A DNA stretch of 64,000 nucleotides, taken from assembly GCF_030816895.1 (NCBI RefSeq), contig NZ_JAUSYL010000001.1, positions 2,480,001-2,544,000 on the forward strand, in the 5' to 3' direction. Of the stretch, positions 16,784 to 25,439 are shown in pieces; positions within the stretch are counted from its first letter, which is position 1, and the number at the start of each line of letters is the position of its first letter. The translations under genes were made by a program, and so were the position numbers. Below the pieces are notes generated by a model. The model did not search any database. It had not been told where the DNA came from and saw only the letters and a program-made list of their open reading frames with translations. The stretch is from Clavibacter sp. B3I6. GTDB lineage: Bacteria; Actinomycetota; Actinomycetes; Actinomycetales; Microbacteriaceae.

Positions 16784-18747
16784 GCCGGCACCTCCGCGGT
16801 GGCGGGGGCGGTGGATGCGCCGGCCGCTGCGGACCCCGGCGACGCGGGCGCGGCGTCCGCGGTGGCGGACGCGACGGCCGCGGCCCGGTCGTTCGCCTTC
16901 AGGCGGCTCTCGAACGAGCGGCAGATCGCGTGCACGGCGACGAGCTGCGCCTCCTGCACGTTCGCCGACGGACCGTCGAGCGCGATGTGGTCGTCGCACG
17001 CCTCCACGAGCGGGTTGGGGCCGGGGCCCGTCATCGCCCACGTGGTGGCGCCGGCGGCGCGCGCGGCGGCCGCGGCCTTGAGGAGGTTGACGCTCCGGCC
17101 GCTGGTGGAGAGGAGCACGACGATGTCGCCGGAGCGCGCGTGCGCGTGCACCTGGCGGGCGAAGACCTCGTCGAAGCCGTAGTCGTTGCCGATCGCGGTG
17201 ACCGCGGACGACTCGGAGTGCAGCGCGATCGCGGAGAACGGGCGGCGGTCGCCGTCGAACCGGCCCACCAGCTCGCTCGTGAGGTGCTGGGCCTCGGCCG
17301 CGGATCCGCCGTTGCCGGCCGCCAGCAGGCGCGCGCCGTGGCTCATCCGATCGGCCATCTCGCTGCCCCACGCGGTGAGGCGCGGCGCGTGCGTGCGGAG
17401 GGCGTCGAGGACCGGGCCGAGCGCGTCGAGGTGCGCGTCGACCACGGTCGGGTCGGCGGGGAGGTCGTCGAGGGCGGCGTCCTGGATGGCGGACCGGTAG
17501 GCGTCCGCGGTGCGGGCGGCGACGGTCGACCACGAGTAGCCGTGCTCCATGCGGTCGCGGCCGGCGCGGCCGAGGCGGCGGCGGCGGGCGGGATCCGCGT
17601 GCAGCGCCTCGAGGGCGTCCGCGATGGCGGCGGGGTCGCGCGGCGGTACGAGGATCCCCGTCACGCCGTCGACCACGCTGTCGGTGAGCCCGCCCACGGC
17701 GGACGCCACCACGGGCACGCCCGAGGCCATCGCCTCGAGCGGCACGATGCCGAACGGCTCGTACCAGGGCGCGCACACGACGACGTCGGCGGTGCGCATC
17801 ACGGCGGGCATGTCGGCCTGGGAGACGCGGCCGTGCAGGCGCACGCGGTCGGCGACCCCGGCGGCGCGGGCCGCCTCCATCAGGCGGCGGGCCTCGGTGT
17901 CCTCGCCGGCGCTCGCGGCGTCGCCGGATCCGCCGACGATCACCAGCTCGATCTCCCGGCGGCCGCGGCGGTCGAGGATCCCGAGGGCCTCGATGGCGAG
18001 GTCGACGCCCTTGCGGGGCACCAGGCGGCCGATGACCATGACGCGCATCGGGCCGGAGGCGGCGCCGTCGTCGTCGGGGGAGCGCGGCGTACCGCCGACC
18101 AGCGGCGCCCTGCCGTCCAGGGGCGTGAAGTGCTCGACGTCGACGCCGCACGGGATCACCGTGATGCGGGCCGCGTCGACGCCCGCGCGCACGAGCTCCG
18201 CGGCCTCGTCGGAGCAGGTGGCGATGACCGCGTCGGCGCGGCGGCCGACGCCGGGCTCGAGGGCGGCGCGCTCGGCGGGGCTCGTGTCCTCGGCGCCGAG
18301 GTGGCGGCGCTTGACGGATCCGAGGGCGTGGAAGGTGTGCAGCACGGGCGGGGCCGCGGCGGCGCCGACCGGGGAGGAGGCGAGGCGCGCGGCGGCGTCG
18401 AGGGCGGCGATGCCGGACATCCAGAAGTGGCTGTGCACGACGTCGGGCCGGTTCGTGCGCCAGTCGGCGAGGAGGCCGTCGGCGAGCTCGCCCATGTGCG
18501 GCAGGAGGTCGTCCTTCGAGACGGCGCGCGCCGGTCCGGCGTCGAGGTGCACGACCTCCACGCCCGGCGCGAAGGCCACGCGGGCGGGCAGGCCGGGGTC
18601 GTCGCGGCGCGTGTAGACGGTGACGGTGTGGCCCTCGTCCGCGAGCGCCGCGGACAGCGCCGCGACGTGCACGTTCTGGCCGCCGGCGTCGACCCCGCCG
18701 ATGGTCGCCAGGGGGCTGGCGTGCTCGGAGATCATCGCGATCCTCAT
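16780..18747 (-). CDS. GT4 glycosyltransferase fused to GmhA heptose isomerase (655 aa)
   Basis: Two enzymes in one chain. Residues 1-425 are a GT4 glycosyltransferase: GGVDAGGQNVHVAALS near 17-32, VIPCGVDVEHF near 197, the donor-site WYEPFGIVPLEAMASGVPVV at 328-347. Residues about 440-625 are a SIS-fold sedoheptulose-7-phosphate isomerase of the GmhA type, with LLAAGNGGSAAEAQH (474-488) and LLSTSGRS (545-552). GmhA makes D-glycero-D-manno-heptose-7-phosphate, the substrate of HldE encoded next. A C-terminal Ala/Pro-rich tail of about 35 residues is probably disordered. Start ATG 18747 overlaps the previous stop by 4 bases, with GAGAGG before it. Fusion of donor synthesis with a transferase suggests channelling, which is inferred. 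Confidence 0.88.
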   Translation of the reverse strand: MRIAMISEHASPLATIGGVDAGGQNVHVAALSAALADEGHTVTVYTRRDDPGLPARVAFAPGVEVVHLDAGPARAVSKDDLLPHMGELADGLLADWRTNRPDVVHSHFWMSGIAALDAAARLASSPVGAAAAPPVLHTFHALGSVKRRHLGAEDTSPAERAALEPGVGRRADAVIATCSDEAAELVRAGVDAARITVIPCGVDVEHFTPLDGRAPLVGGTPRSPDDDGAASGPMRVMVIGRLVPRKGVDLAIEALGILDRRGRREIELVIVGGSGDAASAGEDTEARRLMEAARAAGVADRVRLHGRVSQADMPAVMRTADVVVCAPWYEPFGIVPLEAMASGVPVVASAVGGLTDSVVDGVTGILVPPRDPAAIADALEALHADPARRRRLGRAGRDRMEHGYSWSTVAARTADAYRSAIQDAALDDLPADPTVVDAHLDALGPVLDALRTHAPRLTAWGSEMADRMSHGARLLAAGNGGSAAEAQHLTSELVGRFDGDRRPFSAIALHSESSAVTAIGNDYGFDEVFARQVHAHARSGDIVVLLSTSGRSVNLLKAAAAARAAGATTWAMTGPGPNPLVEACDDHIALDGPSANVQEAQLVAVHAICRSFESRLKANDRAAAVASATADAAPASPGSAAAGASTAPATAEVPA

Positions 18748-19814
18748 CGTGTCGTCCTCTCGTCGAGCGGGTGGTGCGTGGGGAGCGTGGGGGCGGGGGA
18801 GAGCGGGGGCCCGGACCGGCCGGCCCCGCGACGGGCGCGACGGCCGGCCGCGGCGTCGACCGCGTCCTGCAGGACGGCGTCCATGTCGTGCAGGAACCGG
18901 CCGAGGGAGTACCGGGCGAGCGCGGCCTCGCGGGCGACGCGGCCGCGGCGGGTCGCCTCGTCGGGGTCCTCGGCGAGCAGCCGCGCGACGCGCACGAGGT
19001 CGGCCGGGTCGGCGGAGATCGCGCCGGCGTCCGGCGGCACCGCGCGCGACGCCTCGGTCGCGTCGAGCACCAGCACGGGCATGGCCATGTGCATCGCCTC
19101 GAGGAGCGACAGGCCGAGCGAGGTCCACCGGTGCGGGTGGACGTAGGCCCGCAGCCGCGCGAGCTCCGGGTGCATGCGCGCCGTCGGCAGGTCGCCGCGC
19201 GGCACGAGGCGGCCGCCGAGCTCGGGGAAGGCGCCCGGCAGCAGGTCGGTGCCCATGCCGAACACCTCGACGGGCGCGACGTCCGCGAACGCGGGCAGGA
19301 GGTCGGTGCCGGTGATGCGGCCGCGGCGCACGGGCTCGTTGATCACCGCGCCGAAGGAGGCGACCTCGCCCGTGTACAGCGCACCGGGGTCGGGCACGCC
19401 GTGCTCCACGACCGTCGTGGGCGCGGATCCGGTGTCCCACATGAGCGCGTTGAAGCGCGTGACGTGGATCACGGGGATGTCGGTGCGGTCCGCGAGCGGG
19501 TGCACGGTCTCGGTCGGAGCGCCGCGCGGCGTGTTGTGCTCGAGGAACACGGCGGCCACGTCGGTGCCCAGCCGGCGGCCGAGGAGGCGCTCGGCCTCGT
19601 CGATCTCCGCCACGCGCTGGAGGAGCACCAGGTCGACGCCCGTCTCGTGCAGGAGCGCGGGATCCACCTCGCGCGCGGTAGCGGGCCAGTCGCGTCCGCC
19701 GCGGCCGAGCCCCCAGGCGTCGCGGGCGGGCGTGGTGGGGAACAGGACCTCGTGCGGCCCGAGGACGAACGAGTCGGTCCAGCCGCCGTGGACGTGCCAC
19801 ATCAGGATCCTCAT
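18744..19814 (-). CDS. Glycosyltransferase in heptose operon (356 aa)
   Basis: GT-B type glycosyltransferase of the GT4/GT1 kind. The N-terminal domain begins ILMWHVHGGWTDSF. The C-terminal donor domain contains YVHPHRWTSLGLSLLEAMHM, corresponding to the E-x7-E region, and a following MPVLVLDATEAS. The last 40 residues are Arg/Pro-rich and probably disordered. The start ATG 19814 overlaps the stop of the upstream GmhB-GT9 gene by 4 bases and the 3' end overlaps the next gene by 4, so translation is coupled throughout. It probably adds a sugar to the same heptose-containing glycan. Donor and acceptor cannot be read from the sequence. Confidence 0.82.
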   Translation of the reverse strand: MRILMWHVHGGWTDSFVLGPHEVLFPTTPARDAWGLGRGGRDWPATAREVDPALLHETGVDLVLLQRVAEIDEAERLLGRRLGTDVAAVFLEHNTPRGAPTETVHPLADRTDIPVIHVTRFNALMWDTGSAPTTVVEHGVPDPGALYTGEVASFGAVINEPVRRGRITGTDLLPAFADVAPVEVFGMGTDLLPGAFPELGGRLVPRGDLPTARMHPELARLRAYVHPHRWTSLGLSLLEAMHMAMPVLVLDATEASRAVPPDAGAISADPADLVRVARLLAEDPDEATRRGRVAREAALARYSLGRFLHDMDAVLQDAVDAAAGRRARRGAGRSGPPLSPAPTLPTHHPLDERTTR

Positions 19815-21433
19815 GCGGGCACCTCCGCGGTCGGGCGCGAGGCCGTGCCGCCGGTGCCGCCCGTGGTGGCGAGCAGGCGCTCGACCGCGTCGGCGACCTC
19901 CGCGGGGGAGACGCCGGCGAGGCACGGGTGGCCGGGGACGGGGCAGTCGCGCGCGCGGCTGAGCTTGCAGGGCGCGTCCTGGTCGCCGAGGAGGATCACG
20001 GGCACGCGGTACGGCGCCCAGCGGATCGGCGGGACGACGGGCGAGAACAGGCTGACGACCGGGAGGCCGGTCGCGGCGGCGAGGTGCGCGGGTCCGGTGT
20101 TGCCGCTCACGAGCACGGCCGCGCGGCGCATGAGCGCGCCGAGGCCGGCGAGGTCGGTGCGGCCGCCGAGGTCGAGGGCGGCGGATCCGGCGACGTGCGC
20201 CGTGAGGTCCCGCTCGTCGGGTCCGCCGGTGACGACCACGGGGATCCCCCGCGCGACGAGGAGCGCCACGGCGTCACGGTGCTGGTCGGCCGGGTAGGAG
20301 CGCGCGCCGACCGCGGCGCCCGGGTGCACGAGCGCGAAGGGGCCGTCGGGGAGGAGCGCGGCGACGTCGTCGGGGAGGGCGGCCTCCGTGACGGCGAGGC
20401 GGCCGTCGTCGTCGGCGGGGAGCGCGTGGCCGGCCGCCGCGGCGATGGCGAGGGCGCGCTCGGGCTCCGGCTGGTCCTCGTCGAGGTCCTCGCCGGGCTT
20501 CAGGCGCACGTCGAGCAGGGAGCCGGCGTAGTCGACGCTCGCCCCCGTGATCCGCCGCACGCCCGCGAGCCGCAGCAGCAGCGCGAGCGGGAGGGGCGAC
20601 TGGTGGAAGGAGGTGAGGATCACGGCCTCGTCGGGCGCGACCTCGGCGAGGATCGCGTGCAGGGCGTCGACGGACGCGGCGTCGGCCGCGGGCGCGGGGG
20701 AGGAGATCCACGGCGCGTCCCACACGTGGACCGCGTGGACGCCCGGCAGCAGGCGGCCGGCGGACGCGCCGCGCGGGCCGCAGAGCAGGTGCACCTCGAC
20801 GCGCGGGTCGGCGGCGACGGCGCGCACCGCGGGTCCGGAGATCAGCACGTCGCCGACCGAGTCGAGCCGGACGACGAGCACGCGGCGGGGCGCCTCGTCG
20901 GGGAGGAGCAGGTGCACGGCGTCGAGGATCGTCGGGGCGACGAGCTCCGCCTCGGCCACCTCCTCCTCGCGCGTGACGGGCGTGGGCACGAGCACGCCGC
21001 GCGCGCCGGCGTTCCGGGCGGCGCCCATGTCGGCCGCGATGTCACCGACGACCGCGACGGCCGACGGATCGATTCCCCACGTCCGGCAGGCCTCGAGGAC
21101 CATGCCGGGGGCGGGCTTCCGGCAGTCGCAGCCGTCGTCGGATCCGTGCGGGCACAGCAGCACGAGGTCGAACGCGCCGAGCAGCTCCTGCACGCGCGCG
21201 TTCACGGCGTCGGCCTGCGCGCGGGTGATGAGGCCGCGCGCGATGCCGGACTGGTTGGTGACCATGCCGATGCGGAGGCCCGCGGCGCGCACGGCGTCCA
21301 CGGCCGCGCGGGCGCCGGGCATGAGCTCGACGAGGGCGGGATCTCCGTTGTACGGGACGTCGACGACGAGCGTCCCGTCCCGGTCGAACAGGACGGCCTG
21401 GAGGTCGTTCCCGGGCGAGCGCATGACGGCCAC
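19811..21433 (-). CDS. GmhB heptose-bisphosphatase fused to GT9 heptosyltransferase (540 aa)
   Basis: Residues about 12-175 form a HAD phosphatase of the GmhB/HisB-N type: FDRDGTL with nucleophile Asp17, MVTNQSG, zinc ligands in CPHGSDDGCDCRKP (Cys94, His96, Cys102, Cys104), VGD at 129-131. This enzyme removes the 7-phosphate from heptose-1,7-bisphosphate. Residues about 185-525 form a GT9 transferase with VVRLDSVGDVLISGPAV at its start, HPGAAVGARSYP, and SGNTGPAHLAAATGLPVV near the end. GTG 21433 is favoured over ATG 21424 because GGAGGAG lies 11 bases before it. First gene of the operon. Joining the phosphatase to the transferase that uses the final product mirrors the GT4-GmhA fusion downstream. 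Confidence 0.9.
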   Translation of the reverse strand: MAVMRSPGNDLQAVLFDRDGTLVVDVPYNGDPALVELMPGARAAVDAVRAAGLRIGMVTNQSGIARGLITRAQADAVNARVQELLGAFDLVLLCPHGSDDGCDCRKPAPGMVLEACRTWGIDPSAVAVVGDIAADMGAARNAGARGVLVPTPVTREEEVAEAELVAPTILDAVHLLLPDEAPRRVLVVRLDSVGDVLISGPAVRAVAADPRVEVHLLCGPRGASAGRLLPGVHAVHVWDAPWISSPAPAADAASVDALHAILAEVAPDEAVILTSFHQSPLPLALLLRLAGVRRITGASVDYAGSLLDVRLKPGEDLDEDQPEPERALAIAAAAGHALPADDDGRLAVTEAALPDDVAALLPDGPFALVHPGAAVGARSYPADQHRDAVALLVARGIPVVVTGGPDERDLTAHVAGSAALDLGGRTDLAGLGALMRRAAVLVSGNTGPAHLAAATGLPVVSLFSPVVPPIRWAPYRVPVILLGDQDAPCKLSRARDCPVPGHPCLAGVSPAEVADAVERLLATTGGTGGTASRPTAEVPA

Positions 21434-21465
21434 GTACCCGACTGCTCCTCCTCCCAAACGCGCCC

Positions 21466-21523
21466 GCGAGCACTTCTCCTCCTCCCGTCACACTTCTCCG
21501 CGGGTCGGAGAGCAGCGCCCCCG
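21466..21523. repeat. Intergenic element shared with the sigma-factor leader
   Basis: Upstream of the heptose operon, an 18-base string gcgagcacttctcctcct (21466-21483) and a 14-base string gagcagcgcccccg (21510-21523) both occur again, in the same order, at 47500-47517 and 47579-47592, upstream of the sigma-factor gene. A TCTCCG/CGGAGA mini-hairpin lies between them here. The function is unknown; it could be a shared regulatory site or a short dispersed repeat. Confidence 0.45.
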
Positions 21524-21589
21524 CGCGGGGAGCAGCAGCGCCCTCGGACGGGGGCGCGGGAACGGGGGCGCGGGACGGGCGGGGCGGCG

Positions 21590-22249
21590 TCAGCGCGCGG
21601 CGACCTCCGTGATCCACCGCGACCGCGCCAGCAGCATCGGCATGAGCGGCGCGATCAGCAGCGCGCCCAGCCCGCCGACGGCCATGTCGCCGATGGTGTC
21701 GGCGTACCCGGTGAGGATCTCCGGGTCGAGCCACGCCTGCCCCGCCCACTCGCCGAGCTCCCACAGCGCCGAGAGCGCGAGGCCCACCGTGAGGCTCAGG
21801 AACCCGAGCGGCAGCGGCCGGCGGTCGACGACGACGCCGGCGCGGTCGGCCAGCAGGATCACGAGCGCGGCGAGGGCCGCCGTCGTGACGAGGTGCGCGG
21901 GGATGTCCCACCACGGCAGCATCTCGTAGAGGTCGAGCCGGTTGCTCGCGGCGGAGACGAGCGTCGTGATCCCGACGGCGAGATCCAGCCCCGGCCGGGC
22001 CCCGAGGGACCGCGGCGCCACGAGCCCGAGGAGCGCGAGCGCGAACATCGCGGAGGTGACGCCCGTCCACGTGAACACGGAGAAGAGGAACGTGAGCAGC
22101 CCGATCACGCGCACGACGTCGGCGAGGACCGCCGTGATCCCGCGCGGCGGCTGCAGGAAGGTGAGCCCGGCCAGGCCGGCGAAGGCCGCGACGTCCTCGG
22201 GCGGGGCCGGCGTGTCCGGCGGACTCGCGGCGGCGGGATCCGTCAGCAC
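21590..22249 (-). CDS. Polytopic membrane protein, DUF2238/YjdF-like (219 aa)
   Basis: About five or six hydrophobic segments follow a 35-residue soluble N-terminus. Two signatures, ALWELGEWAGQ and ADTIGDMAVGGLGALL, resemble the WE-x-x-E and DT-x-x-D patterns of the DUF2238 (YjdF) membrane family, whose function is unknown. An earlier MLPWWDIPAHL segment holds an Asp-x3-His pair in the membrane. Start GTG 22249 overlaps the end of the upstream EEP-family gene by 7 bases (GTGCTGA), so the two are translationally coupled and may act together on a membrane-associated substrate. Confidence 0.65.
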   Translation of the reverse strand: MLTDPAAASPPDTPAPPEDVAAFAGLAGLTFLQPPRGITAVLADVVRVIGLLTFLFSVFTWTGVTSAMFALALLGLVAPRSLGARPGLDLAVGITTLVSAASNRLDLYEMLPWWDIPAHLVTTAALAALVILLADRAGVVVDRRPLPLGFLSLTVGLALSALWELGEWAGQAWLDPEILTGYADTIGDMAVGGLGALLIAPLMPMLLARSRWITEVAAR

Positions 22250-23088
22250 CGCACCACCGCCTGCAGCGCCTCGTGGTCGCTCGGCGCGCGCCCCGCGACG
22301 CGCGTGGTGTTGATGCCGACGCGCGCGACCTCGACGTCGGGCGTGACGAGCATCCAGTCGATGCGGCGGGTCGTGCGCTTCGGGGCCTTGTAGTTCGACC
22401 ACGTGCCCCACTCGGGCGTGAGGCGCTCGCGGGCACCGTCCCACGCGTCGACGAGCGCGCCGGACTCCACGAGCAGCCGGTGCGGCTCGGTGTCGACGCC
22501 CGCGTTGGTGTCGCCCGCCACGATCGTGGGCACCTGCACCTCGGCGACGATCTCGAGCATCATCCGCGCGCTCGCCTCGCGCGAGCGGCGGGACAGGTGG
22601 TCGAAGTGCGTGTTCACATGCCGCAGCGGGAGGCCCGTGGCGAGGTCGGTGAAGTCGGCGACCACGGCGATCCGCGGCACCATGTTGCCCCAGCTGCGGG
22701 ATCCGGCGACCGCGGGCGTGTCCGACAGCGCGACCTGCCGCCAGCTCGTCAGCTCGAGGCGGCGCGTGTCGTAGAAGGTGGGGCAGCCCTCGCCGTGCCC
22801 GTCCGGGTTGCGGCCGTGGCCGATCCGCCGGTAGTGGGGGCCGAGCGCCTGCGACACGGCACGCCCCTGCGTGGGCATCGCCTCCTGCGTGCCGAGGAGC
22901 GCGGGCTGCTCGCGCTGCAGGAGCGCGGCGAGGAGCGGGCGCCGGTTCGACCAGCGGTCCGGGCTGCCGGGGCGGTAGTGCGCGAACAGGCGGCGGATGT
23001 TGTACGTCATCACGTGCAGGTCGGGGGCGTCGACCGGGCCGACGAGCACCCGCCCGTCCTGCAGGGTGCCGTCGGCGCTGAGGGTCAT
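22243..23088 (-). CDS. Endonuclease/exonuclease/phosphatase family protein (281 aa)
   Basis: Member of the EEP (DNase I-like) superfamily. Motifs in order are VMTYNIRR (metal-binding Asn, about residue 29), GTQEAMP (metal-binding Glu), HVNTHFDH (catalytic His), AGDTNAG (Asp/Asn pair) and RIDWML with the final PSDHEAL (Asp-His). No signal peptide is seen. Such enzymes cut phosphodiester or phosphomonoester bonds in nucleic acids, phospholipids or inositol phosphates; the substrate cannot be chosen here. A -10-like GACGAT ends six bases before ATG 23088, so it is possibly leaderless. It overlaps the downstream membrane-protein gene. Confidence 0.87.
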   Translation of the reverse strand: MTLSADGTLQDGRVLVGPVDAPDLHVMTYNIRRLFAHYRPGSPDRWSNRRPLLAALLQREQPALLGTQEAMPTQGRAVSQALGPHYRRIGHGRNPDGHGEGCPTFYDTRRLELTSWRQVALSDTPAVAGSRSWGNMVPRIAVVADFTDLATGLPLRHVNTHFDHLSRRSREASARMMLEIVAEVQVPTIVAGDTNAGVDTEPHRLLVESGALVDAWDGARERLTPEWGTWSNYKAPKRTTRRIDWMLVTPDVEVARVGINTTRVAGRAPSDHEALQAVVRC

Positions 23089-23217
23089 GCGTCCATCGTC
23101 CCCCAGCGGGGCCGCGGTGGGCGCCGATGGGAGGGGAACCGTCACGTGCTGCGGACCCGCCACCGGCTGAGGAGGGGCGGCACCCACGGCCGCCGCCCCT
23201 CCGCCGCCCGTCGGCCG

Positions 23218-24528
23218 CTACTCGTACCGCAGCGACGTCACCGGATCCGCGCGCGCCGCCCGGGCCGCGGGCAGCGTGCCGGCGAGGAACGCGATCGCCA
23301 TCACGACGAGCACGATGGTCGCGATCGAGGCCGGGTCGAACGCGATGAGCGTCAGCCCGGGCAGCCCCGAGAGCAGGCTGCCGGCGAGGGCGGCGCTGAT
23401 CCCCGTGCCCGCGGCCACCGCGATCACGACCCCGACCGCGCTGCCGAGGAACCCGATGAACGCGGCCTCGATGCTGAACAGCGCGAACACCTTGCCGCTG
23501 CTCTGCCCCATGGCCTTCATCAGCCCGATCTCGCGGGTGCGCTCCTGCACCGACATGAACAGCGTGTTCACGATGCCGAACGACGCCGCCAGCAGCGCGA
23601 TGATCGCGAACCCGTTGAGCACCAGCACGATGCCGTCGATCACGGTCTGGAACGTGCCGAGCTGGTCGGCGACGGTCGTGCCCGTGTAGCCCGCATCGGC
23701 GAGGCGCGCGACCAGCGCGTCCACGTCGGCATCGGTGGCCGCGGCGTCGAACCGCACCGTCGCCTGCGCGTACCGGTCGGGCTCGTCCGCGGGGAGGCCG
23801 GTGTCCTGCGCGGCGGAGACCGCGTCCGTGAGGGCCGCGTTGGTCGTGATGCTCGCGCCCGTCGTCGAGGCGATGCTCTCCTCCGCGACTCCCACCACCG
23901 TCGCGTCGACCAGGTGCTGGGCACGTGCCGCGTCGGTGACCGCGAGCGTCACGGTCGACCCGACGGCGGCCTCGTCGTCCGCGAAGCCGAGCGGCTCCAC
24001 GAACGAGGTGGGCAGCACGGCCTGCAGCTCGGTGGATCCGCCGTCGGGCGCGGCGCCTGCCGTGAGCGTCATGGTCTGGCCGGGCGCGAGGCCCGTGGCG
24101 CCGACGACGTAGGGCGCGCTGTGGCCCGCCTGCACGTAGTCCGGCGAGAGGGAGACGGTCGGCTGCACGTCGAGCACGCCGCCCACGCCCTGGAGGGCGG
24201 TGATGTCGTCGGGCGTGAGCGCGACCACGGTCTGGCCGGGAGGGCCGGTCCGGGTGCTCGCCACCGTGTCGGGGTCGTACTCGCGCGGGCCGGTCGCGCC
24301 GGGCCCGGTGGCGGCGGGGTCGTCGCTCGCGCGGGTCACGGTGAGGGTGTCGGAGGACCCGACCGCGCCCACCGTGTCGTCGATGTAGCGGTCGATGCCG
24401 GTGCCGATCCCGTTGGTGAGGGTGAGGGTGAAGGCGCCCACGAAGATCGAGAGGACCGTGAGCACGAGCCGCGTCCTCGAGCGGAACGTGTTGGCGACGG
24501 CGGACCGGATGAGGTCGAGGGGCCTCAT
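23218..24528 (-). CDS. MacB/FtsX-type ABC transporter permease (436 aa)
   Basis: One N-terminal membrane helix (about 20-40, TRLVLTVLSIFVGAFTLTL) is followed by a large extracytoplasmic domain of about 250 residues and three C-terminal helices with the FtsX domain, including the conserved TREIGLMKAMG and a final RADPVTSLRYE. This is the architecture of MacB-type mechanotransmission permeases used for export of antibiotics, peptides or lipoproteins. The start overlaps the ATPase stop by 4 bases. The divergent two-component system suggests induction by an envelope stress or antibiotic, as with many BceAB/MacB-like modules. Confidence 0.9.
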   Translation of the reverse strand: MRPLDLIRSAVANTFRSRTRLVLTVLSIFVGAFTLTLTNGIGTGIDRYIDDTVGAVGSSDTLTVTRASDDPAATGPGATGPREYDPDTVASTRTGPPGQTVVALTPDDITALQGVGGVLDVQPTVSLSPDYVQAGHSAPYVVGATGLAPGQTMTLTAGAAPDGGSTELQAVLPTSFVEPLGFADDEAAVGSTVTLAVTDAARAQHLVDATVVGVAEESIASTTGASITTNAALTDAVSAAQDTGLPADEPDRYAQATVRFDAAATDADVDALVARLADAGYTGTTVADQLGTFQTVIDGIVLVLNGFAIIALLAASFGIVNTLFMSVQERTREIGLMKAMGQSSGKVFALFSIEAAFIGFLGSAVGVVIAVAAGTGISAALAGSLLSGLPGLTLIAFDPASIATIVLVVMAIAFLAGTLPAARAARADPVTSLRYE

Positions 24529-25271
24529 GCCGCCACCGCCTCGGTCGCGGCGGCGGCACGTGCGGCCGGGAGCCGCGGCCCGTCGTCGCCCGAGTCCTCG
24601 ACCAGCAGGCCGTCGCGGATGAGGATCCGCCGGTCGCAGCGCGCGGCCAGGTCCTCGTCGTGCGTGACGATGATGAGCGTGATCCCGCGCTCGCGGTTGA
24701 GCGCGAACAGGATGTCCTCCACCACCTGGCCCGTCGCGGAGTCGAGGTTGCCGGTGGGCTCGTCGGCGAAGATGATCCGCGGGTCGTTCACGAGCGCCCG
24801 CGCGATCACGGTGCGCTGCTTCTGCCCGCCCGACAGGTCGCCCGCGCGGTTGCGGGCCTTGTCGTCGAGCTCGAGCTGGGCGAGCGCCGCCATGCCGCGC
24901 CGCCGCCGCTCCGTGCGCGGGGTGCCCGCGATGGCCATCGGCAGCATCACGTTCTCGAGCACGGACTGGCTCGCGGTGAGGAAGAACTGCTGGAACACGA
25001 AGCCGAAGGTGCGGTTGCGCGTGCGGTCGAGCCGGCGGCCGCGGAGCTCGGACGTGTCGACGCCCTCCAGCTCGACGGATCCGGAGGTGGGCGCGTCCAG
25101 GAGCGCCAGCGTGTGCATCAGGGTCGACTTGCCGGATCCGCTCTTGCCCACGATCGCGAGGCTCTCGCCCTGCCGGATGTCGAGGCTCACGCCCTTCAGC
25201 GCGTCGAAGCGGTTCTGGCCGCGGCCGTACGACTTGCGCACGTCCCGTACCCGGATGATGGGGGTGTCCAT
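24525..25271 (-). CDS. MacB-type ABC transporter ATPase (248 aa)
   Basis: ABC ATPase of the LolD/MacB class. Walker A VGKSGSGKST (41-50), Q-loop in FVFQQFFL, signature LSGGQKQR, Walker B IIFADEPTG and the H-loop THDEDLA are all present. The C-terminus adds a 25-residue Ala-rich tail. GAGGAGG sits three bases before ATG 25271. It couples ATP hydrolysis to the permease encoded by the overlapping downstream gene. It is divergent from the histidine kinase gene, with 168 bases between them. Confidence 0.93.
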   Translation of the reverse strand: MDTPIIRVRDVRKSYGRGQNRFDALKGVSLDIRQGESLAIVGKSGSGKSTLMHTLALLDAPTSGSVELEGVDTSELRGRRLDRTRNRTFGFVFQQFFLTASQSVLENVMLPMAIAGTPRTERRRRGMAALAQLELDDKARNRAGDLSGGQKQRTVIARALVNDPRIIFADEPTGNLDSATGQVVEDILFALNRERGITLIIVTHDEDLAARCDRRILIRDGLLVEDSGDDGPRLPAARAAAATEAVAA

Positions 25272-25361
25272 GGTCCTCCTCGGTGGTCGGGCGCCGGTCG
25301 TCCGGGCCCTGGGTCGAGCCTCGCCGGGGCGCCCGCGGCGCGCGTCGCCCGAGCGCGTCCG

Positions 25362-25387
25362 GCCGGTACCGCGGTCGCGGTACCGGC
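25362..25387. promoter_or_regulatory. 26-bp inverted repeat between ABC exporter and two-component genes
   Basis: Perfect 11-bp arms GCCGGTACCGC / GCGGTACCGGC around a 4-base centre GGTC. The centre lies about 65 bases upstream of the histidine-kinase start and about 103 bases upstream of the ATPase start. A LuxR/NarL-type response regulator binds as a dimer to this kind of dyad, so it is a good candidate site for the regulator encoded at 26699. Confidence 0.7.
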
Positions 25388-25439
25388 TCTGGTCCGGCGG
25401 GGCGACGCGCGGGGAGCACGCGTCCGGGATCATGAGGGC

